Assembly: GCA_042569905.1 (NCBI GenBank)
Contig: JBHPHA010000028.1
Coordinates: forward strand, 1-12,695
Direction: 5' to 3'
DNA: 12,695 nt
From: JBHPHA01 sp042569905
Lineage (GTDB): Bacteria; Patescibacteriota; Minisyncoccia; Moranbacterales; UBA9337
The position numbers and the translations under genes were made by a program. A model generated the notes under the pieces. It saw only the letters and a list, made by a program, of their open reading frames with translations. It did no database searches and was not told where the DNA came from. This document shows, piece by piece, positions 1-5,573 of this stretch; the first letter of the stretch is position 1; each line of letters opens with the position of its first letter.

Positions 1-360
1 AGGAAGGTAAATGAGGATAATGTAAATAGATTGAAAGAATTGGAATTGAAAGGTGTTCATTTTATGTCAGAGAGTTTTAGATATTATCCAGCTGGAAAAC
101 TTGCTTCGCATATTATTGGATTTGTTGGTTCTGACGGCGATAAACTTGCTGGTCGTTACGGATTGGAATCTTATTGGGAGGATGACTTGAAAGGTAGAGC
201 TGGAGCGCTGAGTCAAGAAAGAGATGCTGGAGGGCGATGGATTTCATTGGCTGAAAGGGATTTTCAACCAGCTCAGAACGGAACAGATTTGGTGCTAACA
301 ATTGAGTATACTGTTCAATATGAGATTGAGAAAATATTAAAAGAAACAGTGGAAAAACAT
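1..360 (+). pseudogene. ftsI: Inverted internal fragment of FtsI/penicillin-binding protein
   Basis: The plus strand reads open in frame 1 from the first base and gives a protein beginning RKVNEDNVNRLKELELKG. This is the middle of a class B penicillin-binding protein: the pedestal/dimerisation region with FRYYPAGKLASHIIGFVG, then GRYGLESYWEDDLKG, and the lead-in to the transpeptidase domain (NGTDLVLTIEYTVQYEIEKIL). The open frame runs on to 414, but residues after about position 360 (HSYRKSFLIY...) are antisense translation of the ftsI start lying on the other strand. The piece has no start codon of its own and no catalytic SxxK, SxN or KTG motif. It continues almost exactly where the minus-strand N-terminal part (757-355) stops, so both belong to one gene with this part flipped. 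The identity of the fragment is clear; whether the flip is biological or artefactual is not. Confidence 0.85.
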
Positions 361-757
361 CATTCTTATCGGAAATCTTTCTTGATATATATTCACTATC
401 CAGCTCCAAAATAGGACCCACCTTCTCAATCACCATATCTGGATTATCTACCTCACGAGGCACAACATACACCATATCTAACTCGCGATTAATGGCTAAT
501 GGATATTTTTTGCTATGATTTTTAAGAAACACATTCCCCCTATCAGGAATTAATTTCTTGAAAATCTTGTACTGACCATCAGCAATTAGCTCATATTTCT
601 CGTTAGAAACTATTTGCAAAAAGTACAATCTAATCACGATTAGAAAAAATATCGCAAAAATAGAAAAAAGCAACACATAAATCCTCCAATCCTTCGATTG
701 TCGATTTCCTAATGTTGCTGATTGATTTTTACCTTTTTTCTTTCCACTCCTATACAT
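355..757 (-). CDS. ftsI: FtsI/PBP2-type peptidoglycan transpeptidase, N-terminal part, interrupted
   Basis: Residues 1-135 are the start of a class B penicillin-binding protein, the septal peptidoglycan transpeptidase. There is a basic cytoplasmic tail (residues 1-24), one membrane anchor (about 26-50, IYVLLFSIFAIFFLIVIRLY), and the conserved IPDRGNVF motif (70-77) that opens the periplasmic pedestal domain. Similarity holds to about ISDKNDVF (residue 135, near base 355). The frame stays open to base 113, but that stretch is the reverse complement of the flipped ftsI piece. The ATG at 757 follows a weak GGTAGGGTGG ribosome site. It is the fourth gene of the mraZ operon, 44 bases after ftsL, as expected for a division cluster. 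The transpeptidase domain is not in this window. As assembled the gene could not make a working enzyme. Confidence 0.88.
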
Positions 758-801
758 ATTATTTCCACCCTACCATAATTTTAAACTCTTCACCACCAGA
801 T

Positions 802-1191
802 TTATCTCAGAGCAACAGGATTATCTTCTCTTACGTATATCACATCCCCGACTTCGTGCATATCAAGATTTCGCCCTTCCTCTTCAAGTCTATACAAAGA
901 ATTCAATTCAGCTTCACGAATCATCAATTTATCCTCTTCCCCCTTAAGTTCTTCGATTTCTTTTTCAATTTCTTTTATCTTATATCCTTGCATAGCACTA
1001 CCATTCATTGAATACACATAGAAAGAACCGATGGCTGCAAAAACAACTATCATTATAACATTAATATTCGCAAAACCACTCAAATGAGGAATTCTACTCT
1101 TTATTTCTTCCATTGTATTTTCACTTCTCTTCTTCTCAACTATCTTTTTCCCCCTCCATTTAGAATAGTTATTGTTTGAAATTATATTCAT
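802..1191 (-). CDS. ftsL: FtsL/DivIC-like septum formation initiator protein
   Basis: A small bitopic division protein of 129 residues that would act with FtsB/FtsQ-type partners at the septum. It has a basic N-terminal tail, one membrane segment at about residues 42-61 (INVIMIVVFAAIGSFYVY), then a charged coiled-coil stretch at about 70-100 (KIKEIEKEIEELKGEEDKL), the usual FtsL/DivIC plan. Primary sequence is poorly conserved in this family, so the name rests on topology, length and position between rsmH and ftsI. A TTG at 1200 would give 3 more residues, but it lies only about 2 bases from the AGGGGG ribosome site. The ATG at 1191 has about 10 bases of spacing and is preferred. The gene follows rsmH by 35 bases and is probably co-transcribed with it. 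Confidence 0.8.
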   Translation of the reverse strand: MNIISNNNYSKWRGKKIVEKKRSENTMEEIKSRIPHLSGFANINVIMIVVFAAIGSFYVYSMNGSAMQGYKIKEIEKEIEELKGEEDKLMIREAELNSLYRLEEEGRNLDMHEVGDVIYVREDNPVALR

Positions 1192-1226
1192 ATCTTTCAA
1201 ACCCCCTGTATTTTTTTATTTTTATT

Positions 1227-2168
1227 TTAAATCTTTTCGATTATTCTTAATTTTGCACTTCTTGATCTTGGATTTTCATCCACCTCTTCCTGACTAGGCA
1301 TAATTGGTTTTTTTGAAATTATTTTCACATCTGGACTTTTACCACAAATGCACACCGGGAAAGCAACTGGGCATTCACACCCTTTTGCACTTTCTTTGAA
1401 AATACTTTTCACTATCCGATCCTCTCCAGAATGAAATGATATTACAGCTAGCCGACCGCCTGACTTCAATCTTTCTATTGATTTTTCTACAAAACTTGTA
1501 ATACTTTCCAACTCCTTATTAACCTCCATTCTAATCGCCTGAAAAGTTTTAGTAGCACAGTGAGTTTTTTTTCTTTTCTCTCTTTCAGGAATTACTTTCT
1601 CTATAATCTCAACCAATTCGTTAGTTGTTTTTATCACTCCTTCATCTCTTTTTTCCACTATTTCTTTAGAAATCCTTCTGGCATACTTTTCATCACCGAG
1701 TATTCTGATAATCTTCCACAATCTTTCCTCGGAATAAGTATTCACAATGTCAGCAGCTGTTAGTTCCTGACTTTGATCCATTCTCATGTCCAGCTCTGAA
1801 TCACCTCTAAAACTAAACCCCCGATTAGTGTTGTCCAATTGGTCAGAGGATAATCCAAAATCCGCTAAAATAGCATTCACTTTTTCAATTTTTAAATCAT
1901 CTAAAACCTTATCAATATCAGAAAAATTACTTTTAACTGGAATTAAATTTTCATAATTGAGACCTAGCTCATCTGTATTCTTTTTAAATCTATCGATTGC
2001 CTTTTGATCCCTATCTATGGCTATTAATTTCCCTGTTGATGATATTGTTTTTAAAATATTTAAACTATGTCCACCACCACCTAATGTTGCGTCAACAACA
2101 GTCATTCCTTCTTTTAAATTTAAATTATCCACTGCCTCCTTCAGTAAAACCGTCTTATGAATTGTCAT
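1227..2168 (-). CDS. rsmH: 16S rRNA (cytosine1402-N4)-methyltransferase RsmH (MraW)
   Basis: RsmH uses S-adenosylmethionine to methylate N4 of C1402 in 16S rRNA, tuning the ribosomal P site. The 313-residue length is normal. Family motifs are present in order: HKTVLLKEAVD (4-14), the SAM-binding DATLGGGGHS (26-35), ADFGLSSDQLD (102-112), GFSFRGDSELDMRMD (117-131), KTFQAIRMEVNKEL (207-220) and VISFHSGEDRIVK (242-254). The inserted cysteine group CECPVAFPVCIC (264-275) is common in the family. Two spots look slightly off the usual pattern: FHSGED where FHSLED is typical, and HCATKTFQ where HPAxKTFQ is typical. It begins 15 bases after mraZ with no Shine-Dalgarno sequence, suggesting translation coupled to mraZ. 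This is a confident assignment. Confidence 0.97.
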   Translation of the reverse strand: MTIHKTVLLKEAVDNLNLKEGMTVVDATLGGGGHSLNILKTISSTGKLIAIDRDQKAIDRFKKNTDELGLNYENLIPVKSNFSDIDKVLDDLKIEKVNAILADFGLSSDQLDNTNRGFSFRGDSELDMRMDQSQELTAADIVNTYSEERLWKIIRILGDEKYARRISKEIVEKRDEGVIKTTNELVEIIEKVIPEREKRKKTHCATKTFQAIRMEVNKELESITSFVEKSIERLKSGGRLAVISFHSGEDRIVKSIFKESAKGCECPVAFPVCICGKSPDVKIISKKPIMPSQEEVDENPRSRSAKLRIIEKI

Positions 2169-2183
2169 ATCTATTGCTTAAAA

Positions 2184-2618
2184 CTAATAAATCCCTAACT
2201 TTCCTAATTGCTCTGCAATTTCATCATTATTTTCCTCTGCTTTCTTTTTGTATTTATCCCAAGAATCATCACTCCAGATTTCTAAACGATTGAAAAGCCC
2301 TGCTACAATAACATTTTTATCCAATCCAGCATAATCCTTCAAGTAGTCTGGAATCAAAATTCTTCCTTGTTTATCAATTTCAGTATCAACAGCTCCAGAT
2401 AGCATTAACCTTACAAAACTTCTAGTACTCGCTTCTCCCATTGGAAGATTTCCTAGTTTTTCTGCTAATTCCTCCCAATTTTTCATTGGATACACGAATA
2501 AGCACTTGTCCAATCCGCGTGTAACAACAACCTTTTCACCCAATTCACCACGAAACTTGGAAGGCATCGCCATCCTTCTCTTTGAATCTATTGAATGCTG
2601 ATATTCTCCAATAAACAT
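2184..2618 (-). CDS. mraZ: Transcriptional regulator MraZ
   Basis: MraZ is a ring-forming DNA-binding protein that controls its own division/cell-wall operon. The 144 residues hold two SpoVT/AbrB-like halves. The first has MFIGEYQHSIDSKRRMAMPSKFR (residues 1-23) and the second VDTEIDKQGRILIPDYL (about 77-93). Each half normally carries a DxKGRxxxP signature. The second keeps it (DKQGRILIP); in the first the glycine is replaced by arginine (DSKRRMAMP), which is unusual but sits in an otherwise clear match. It is the first gene of the mraZ-rsmH-ftsL-ftsI operon, with a promoter and three 10-bp GTGG boxes directly upstream, consistent with self-regulation. The ATG at 2618 follows an A/T-rich leader without a Shine-Dalgarno sequence. 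Confidence 0.96.
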   Translation of the reverse strand: MFIGEYQHSIDSKRRMAMPSKFRGELGEKVVVTRGLDKCLFVYPMKNWEELAEKLGNLPMGEASTRSFVRLMLSGAVDTEIDKQGRILIPDYLKDYAGLDKNVIVAGLFNRLEIWSDDSWDKYKKKAEENNDEIAEQLGKLGIY

Positions 2619-2639
2619 TTGAATCTTAAATTAACTAAT

Positions 2640-2669
2640 TCACCACTTCTCCCCACTTTCACACACCTT
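2640..2669 (-). promoter_or_regulatory. Three tandem 10-bp MraZ-type operator boxes
   Basis: On the minus strand three consecutive 10-bp units read AAGGTGTGTG, AAAGTGGGGA and GAAGTGGTGA. Repeated GTGG boxes at ~10-bp spacing upstream of mraZ are the known MraZ operator. Here they begin where the transcript should start, between the -10 box and the mraZ start codon, so bound MraZ would block initiation or clearance. Confidence 0.75.
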
Positions 2670-2675
2670 ACTATT

Positions 2676-2704
2676 ATTTTACCCCACACTCCCCAACTCG
2701 TCAA
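2676..2704 (-). promoter_or_regulatory. Promoter of the mraZ operon
   Basis: TTGACG (2699-2704) and TAAAAT (2676-2681) are separated by exactly 17 bp, a good vegetative-sigma promoter about 58 bases upstream of the mraZ start codon and directly in front of the MraZ boxes. Confidence 0.75.
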
Positions 2705-2724
2705 CACTTTCATTTTTTAGTAAT

Positions 2725-2759
2725 AAAAAATCTGACTTACTATTTAGTAAATCAGATTT
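2725..2759 (-). terminator. Rho-independent terminator after the small secreted-protein gene
   Basis: Inverted repeat arms at 2728-2742 and 2745-2759 pair over 15 positions with one mismatch and are followed on the minus strand by a run of T. It lies 22 bases after the 2782 stop codon and before the mraZ promoter, insulating the division operon. Confidence 0.8.
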
Positions 2760-2781
2760 AAACATTAGCAAGAAGACGTGA

Positions 2782-3078
2782 TCATGATTTCGGTCCGTCA
2801 TCTTTCAATAACATATCCTTACAATCACCACCACTCTTCAGTTCTTCCACCATCATAATCAATATAATGCTTTGCGCCAAGGACTTCTTAAGCGCTGCTT
2901 CAAGCTCTTGGTTTTGCCTATTTAACTCTTCGATAATCATACCAGCCTCTAAAGCAGTAGACATACCTAAAGTAGCACATTCATTCAATTGCTCTTCACA
3001 TTTAGACTGAGCCAAAGCTGCCCCTGAGCTTCCAGCAAGAACACATAAGGCAATCACGACACACAAAAACTTTTTCAT
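2782..3078 (-). CDS. Small secreted protein, function unknown
   Basis: 98 residues with a clear signal peptide: MKKF, a hydrophobic core (LCVVIALCVLAGSSGAA) and a likely cleavage after ALA (residue 23). The mature part is about 75 residues, mainly helical, with three cysteines (SKCEEQLNECATLG near its start and GGDCKDML near its end), a helix with heptad-like hydrophobics (EAGMIIEELNRQNQELEAALKKSL) and a second hydrophobic stretch (SIILIMMVEEL). Disulfide formation or association with the membrane surface is possible but not shown. The ATG follows a strong GAAGGAGAG ribosome site. It is a single-gene unit with its own promoter and terminator. It ends in TGA, the only TGA stop among the complete genes here. 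No family was recognised. Confidence 0.8.
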   Translation of the reverse strand: MKKFLCVVIALCVLAGSSGAALAQSKCEEQLNECATLGMSTALEAGMIIEELNRQNQELEAALKKSLAQSIILIMMVEELKSGGDCKDMLLKDDGPKS

Positions 3079-3125
3079 TTCACTCTCTCCTTCTTTTAAA
3101 AAACCATAAATTCAACACACACATC

Positions 3126-3154
3126 ATCCTACACCTAAATCAAATTAAAGTCAA
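3126..3154 (-). promoter_or_regulatory. Promoter of the small secreted-protein gene
   Basis: TTGACT (3149-3154) and TAGGAT (3126-3131) with a 17-bp spacer. The -35 box is placed in the T-rich tail of the preceding terminator hairpin. Confidence 0.65.
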
Positions 3155-3190
3155 AATAACGAGGGGATTGATTTCAATCCTCTCGTTATT
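3149..3190 (-). terminator. Hairpin terminator after the 3212-3574 gene
   Basis: Arms at 3155-3171 and 3174-3190 pair over 17 positions with one G-T type mismatch (AATAACGAGGGG...). On the minus strand the stem is followed by TTTTGACTTT, a weak T tract that doubles as the next gene's -35 box. The plus strand has a better T run (TATTTTTTT), so it could stop transcripts from both sides. Confidence 0.7.
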
Positions 3191-3211
3191 TATTTTTTTC
3201 ACTTCACATTC

Positions 3212-3574
3212 TTACCGTGCAATAGTTAGAAATTCGGCGGGCAGTTTTTTTGATCCCAAGGTAATATCAAACACACGAGGCTTGTCTTTTTCCTTATTAA
3301 TAAAGACTGCGTACTTGATACTATTAAAAACAAATATTACATGATGAGAGTTCAACTCATTCCTCAAGGAACTGAACACCACCTCAACTTCCTCAGCTTC
3401 CAATGCTCCAAACACCTGGCACCACACTCGAAAATCCTCAAAATCATCCGTACCGACTAAGACCAGAAGATTATTTTCAACTCCAATTAACTCACACTCC
3501 TTGCAATTGGATAACTCACCATTCAACTTATAGCCACCACAAATCCGTTCAATCAACATATCTCCCAGAGTCAT
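3212..3574 (-). CDS. Hypothetical cytoplasmic protein
   Basis: 120 residues with no signal peptide or membrane segment and no family that I recognise. The sequence alternates hydrophobic and polar residues in several short stretches (NNLLVLVGTDDF, HHVIFVFNSIKYAVFINK), suggesting a beta-rich fold. It has three cysteines near the N-terminal third (ICGG, NCKEC) and one more at VWCQVF; CKEC is a lone CxxC-like pair and is not enough to call a zinc site. The ATG at 3574 is set by a strong AAGGGAGG ribosome site 5-6 bases away. It has its own promoter and terminator. It lies immediately after one of the two paralogous cassettes and shares their gene style (TTGACG promoter, strong ribosome site), but its protein is not similar to theirs. 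Confidence 0.75.
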   Translation of the reverse strand: MTLGDMLIERICGGYKLNGELSNCKECELIGVENNLLVLVGTDDFEDFRVWCQVFGALEAEEVEVVFSSLRNELNSHHVIFVFNSIKYAVFINKEKDKPRVFDITLGSKKLPAEFLTIAR

Positions 3575-3629
3575 CAGAACCTCCCTTATAATTTTTTACT
3601 AAACATAATCATATAACGAACTATATAAC

Positions 3630-3659
3630 AATATAAGCATATTTTTATATTTTCGTCAA
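3630..3659 (-). promoter_or_regulatory. Promoter of the 3212-3574 gene
   Basis: TTGACG (3654-3659) and TATATT (3630-3635) with an 18-bp A/T-rich spacer. It starts four bases after the T tract of the preceding terminator. Confidence 0.65.
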
Positions 3660-3662
3660 TAG

Positions 3663-3692
3663 AAAAACCAAGTTGTCATTATGACATCTTGG
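3663..3692 (-). terminator. Rho-independent terminator of paralogue cassette A
   Basis: Minus-strand hairpin CCAAG-A-TGTCA-TAA-TGACA-A-CTTGG (3668-3692) followed by TTTTT (3663-3667). Its CCAAG/CTTGG stem and overall layout match the terminator of the second paralogue at 6237-6273. Confidence 0.8.
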
Positions 3693-3716
3693 CTCTTGCG
3701 ATCATTCTTTCAGCAG

Positions 3717-4076
3717 TTATTCTTCTTCTGTGCTGTCGGAATCCCCCTCATAAAGTTCTTTTTCATGTTCGTCAATGAATTCAGCAACTTCATTAGCTTC
3801 TTCTATATGTCTCATTTTAATAAAGGTATCGAGCAACTTTTTCAGGCTAGCGAGAATAAACTCACTATATTCACGCTTATCCGTAAATGCCTTTACCATC
3901 GCAAAAACCCAACCAGGACTACAATCTTCAATGGTATATGTGATAATTTCAATCAACTGAGTATCTACATAGTCTTTTTCCAAATTATCCGCAATAGTTA
4001 TCCTATCCCATGCAGCTGAATACTCTCTATTTTCAATCAAGCTCTCAATTAATATCTTAGTTCCTTTGGTGCTCAT
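3717..4076 (-). CDS. Hypothetical helical protein, paralogue A
   Basis: 119 residues, acidic, predicted largely helical, with no signal peptide or membrane segment. It is clearly a paralogue of the gene at 6296-6676. Both begin MSTKGT, share LIENR, AW, VDTQLI, the W-V...M-V run followed by TDKR, FIL, AEFI/AKFI and a C-terminal ELY/ALY, with about 45% identity by eye over the first 112 residues and no gaps. Short helices with conserved Trp (AAWDRI, PGWVFAMV) recall helical-repeat scaffolds, but no family was identified. The C-terminal tail is Asp/Glu/Ser rich. The ATG at 4076 has a strong AAGGGGG ribosome site. It forms its own cassette with promoter and terminator just downstream of the ECF sigma-factor gene set. 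Confidence 0.78.
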   Translation of the reverse strand: MSTKGTKILIESLIENREYSAAWDRITIADNLEKDYVDTQLIEIITYTIEDCSPGWVFAMVKAFTDKREYSEFILASLKKLLDTFIKMRHIEEANEVAEFIDEHEKELYEGDSDSTEEE

Positions 4077-4103
4077 TCCGAATCCCCCTTATGTACTTGT
4101 TTC

Positions 4104-4116
4104 TTTTTCAAATAAC
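4104..4116 (-). repeat. Leader element shared by the two paralogue genes, copy A
   Basis: GTTATTTGAAAAA on the minus strand, found identically at 6705-6717 in the leader of paralogue B, at a similar distance between -10 box and start codon. Confidence 0.6.
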
Positions 4117-4125
4117 AACAACTTA

Positions 4126-4154
4126 AGCCTAGTATGTTTCACCTATGCCGTCAA
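4126..4154 (-). promoter_or_regulatory. Promoter of paralogue A
   Basis: ATTGACG with TTGACG at 4149-4154 and TAGGCT at 4126-4131, 17-bp spacer. The spacer resembles that of paralogue B (ATAGGTGAAACATACTA against ATATGTGAAGTGCACTA), supporting common descent of the whole unit. The -10 box alone is weak, so an activator or alternative sigma factor is possible. Confidence 0.6.
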
Positions 4155-4185
4155 TATCCGAGTCATTGCAGAGTCAACTTTATCA

Positions 4186-4221
4186 CAAAAAACCTCTTGC
4201 TTTTACTACAAGAGATTTTTT
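4186..4221 (-). terminator. Rho-independent terminator after the sigma-factor gene set
   Basis: Arms at 4187-4199 and 4209-4221 pair over 13 positions with one mismatch around CTCTTG/CAAGAG. The minus strand continues TTTTTTGTG. It lies 10 bases after the stop of the 4231-4722 gene. Confidence 0.75.
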
Positions 4222-4230
4222 GTTTTTGCC

Positions 4231-4722
4231 TTATTTCTGACAAGAATGATTTCCTTTCTTATGTTGCCCTTTTTTATTTTGCATAAAACTCAAATCAATT
4301 CCATTTTCTTCTGCCCATTTTTTCATTTCTTCCTTGTGATTCTTCATCCTCTCCATTCTTTCTTCTTGAGTCAAATTTGAGTTATCCTTGACTTCCTCGC
4401 CCCTGCTTTCAAATAATTCTCTTTTCTTTTCAATTATTTTTTGCTTTTGATCTTCTGTTAATTTCCCCGCACTAACAGATTTTGAAAGATTCTCTTCCAC
4501 TCTCTCTTGATTCTTCTCCATGTTATATTCTTTCTTTTCCTCACGATGAGCCTTGAAAGCCTCAGAAACCTCATCCCTGTTGAGTCCAAATCTTTCTGCT
4601 ATCCTGTTGACTATTGAGTCAGACTTAGACACTTCATCAGCGCTCACCTTTGAAGCTCCATAAAGAGCTGCAGATGAAATCACTACAAGAGCAATGACTG
4701 GAATTATAATTTTTTTATTCAT
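4231..4722 (-). CDS. Exported helical charged protein, CpxP-like in style
   Basis: 163 residues. The N-terminal signal or anchor (MNKKIIIPVIALVVISSAALYGASKVSA) probably ends after residue 28. The rest is very rich in Glu and Lys and predicted helical, with a motif seen in many exported helical proteins (IVNRIAERFGLNRDEVSEAF, residues 37-56), then AGKLTEDQKQKIIEKK and LTQEERMERMKNHKEEMKKWAEENGI. The tail GQHKKGNHSCQK carries two His and one Cys that could bind metal. CpxP/Spy/CnrX proteins share the small, exported, helical design, but I cannot show homology. It lies 91 bases after the membrane-protein gene, within the sigma-factor gene set and before a terminator. The ATG at 4722 has no Shine-Dalgarno sequence. 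Confidence 0.75.
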   Translation of the reverse strand: MNKKIIIPVIALVVISSAALYGASKVSADEVSKSDSIVNRIAERFGLNRDEVSEAFKAHREEKKEYNMEKNQERVEENLSKSVSAGKLTEDQKQKIIEKKRELFESRGEEVKDNSNLTQEERMERMKNHKEEMKKWAEENGIDLSFMQNKKGQHKKGNHSCQK

Positions 4723-4789
4723 TTTTTATAACATACTATTTTAATTAATATAGGTAACAACTGAAGCTAGCATTTCAATTTATACCCTC

Positions 4790-4813
4790 ACTTAATTTAT
4801 ACGGAAATTAAGT
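4790..4813 (-). other. Perfect 9-bp hairpin directly after the anti-sigma stop codon
   Basis: ACTTAATTT (4790-4798) and AAATTAAGT (4805-4813) pair perfectly around a 6-base loop and touch the stop codon of the 4814-5563 gene. No T run follows on the minus strand, so it looks more like an mRNA-end or processing hairpin than a full terminator. Confidence 0.5.
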
Positions 4814-5563
4814 TTAAAGTTTGCACTTGCTACAATTAAGATCACTTCCCTTCATTGATTGTTTCATTGCAGGATTAAAGGATTTGATTATTTTAGCATC
4901 AAAGCTATTCTTTCCTGATTTTTCGCCAAAAATAATTATTCTCATTCCTCTTTTAACTTTAAGGTCTTTCTGAATCTTAGTTTTTCTGCTCACATTCACA
5001 CTCCAAACATCGCTATTTCTGTTTTGAATAAAAATCGACTTATCACTAAAATCAACTACCCTTCCAGCAATTACGCCATTATCCGGTTGAAACATTTTCC
5101 CCTCCTTTGGACTCATATAATCTTGATGCATCTTCGGAAAACTTTTTGCAACACCTTTCTCAAAGCGACTATCTAACTTAGAAAAATGCATTACAACACT
5201 TAGAATTGAAATAGCTAAGATTGTCATAGACACAACCAATAGGGTGTTTGCCCTATATCCCATTTTTGTTTTCCTAAAAGACAATACTCCAAGGGTAACT
5301 GCGACCATCGAAAGAAAAATCCAGAAATATGGGGCTGTTAGCATTAGAAAATGAACGACTTTCTTGAACCCAAAATAGTACAGAAAATCAACGCCAATCA
5401 AATTCATCAGTGCTAGTGAAAAAAACAACGCCCCTATGACAGCAATGAAAATCAATACTACCCAATAGGCATAGTTCTTTGCAGAAATTCTAAACCTAGA
5501 CTCAGGTTTAATATCTTCTACTTTTATTTTTTCTACAATCTTTTTTACTAAGTCCTTGTTCAT
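4814..5563 (-). CDS. Three-helix membrane protein, putative anti-sigma factor
   Basis: 249 residues: a basic cytoplasmic N-terminus (residues 1-28, VKKIVEKIKVEDIKPESRFR), three membrane segments (about 32-56, 70-96 and 106-127), then about 120 residues on the far side, ending in a beta-rich stretch (AGRVVDFSDKSIFIQNRNSDVWSVNVSRKTKI, 166-197) and a tail NCSKCKL with a CxxC pair (Cys244, Cys247). It begins 10 bases after the ECF sigma-factor stop codon, so the two are co-transcribed. This order strongly suggests the membrane partner that holds the sigma factor. From memory, the LTAPYFWIFL...KTKMGYR segment resembles proteins next to ECF sigma genes in Patescibacteria. No ZAS-type anti-sigma zinc motif is visible. 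The anti-sigma role is inference. Confidence 0.72.
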   Translation of the reverse strand: MNKDLVKKIVEKIKVEDIKPESRFRISAKNYAYWVVLIFIAVIGALFFSLALMNLIGVDFLYYFGFKKVVHFLMLTAPYFWIFLSMVAVTLGVLSFRKTKMGYRANTLLVVSMTILAISILSVVMHFSKLDSRFEKGVAKSFPKMHQDYMSPKEGKMFQPDNGVIAGRVVDFSDKSIFIQNRNSDVWSVNVSRKTKIQKDLKVKRGMRIIIFGEKSGKNSFDAKIIKSFNPAMKQSMKGSDLNCSKCKL

Positions 5564-5573
5564 ATATTTAAAT

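Noticed and set aside
113..354. Continuation of the minus-strand ftsI frame beyond codon 135 as a longer protein
   Set aside because: The residues (PLFLLIFSQSHIEQYTQLL onward) are the antisense of the plus-strand ftsI piece and show no similarity to FtsI.
712..1011. Plus-strand open frame over ftsL/ftsI
   Set aside because: Phe/Tyr/Ser-rich shadow of the A/T-rich minus-strand genes, with no ribosome site or family match.
2760..2784. TGA read as an amino acid (recoded genetic code) at the end of the 2782-3078 gene
   Set aside because: Read-through would add only eight codons into a terminator, and no other gene in the window contains an in-frame TGA. Glycine and tryptophan are encoded normally, so a Gracilibacteria-like recoding is not supported.
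3212..3574. Zinc-binding site from NCKEC in the orphan protein
   Set aside because: A single CxxC-like pair without a second pair is not sufficient evidence.
4231..4722. Calling the exported helical protein CpxP, Spy or CnrX
   Set aside because: Only length, export and helicity agree. The LTxxQ motifs of that family are not clearly present, so only an analogy is recorded.
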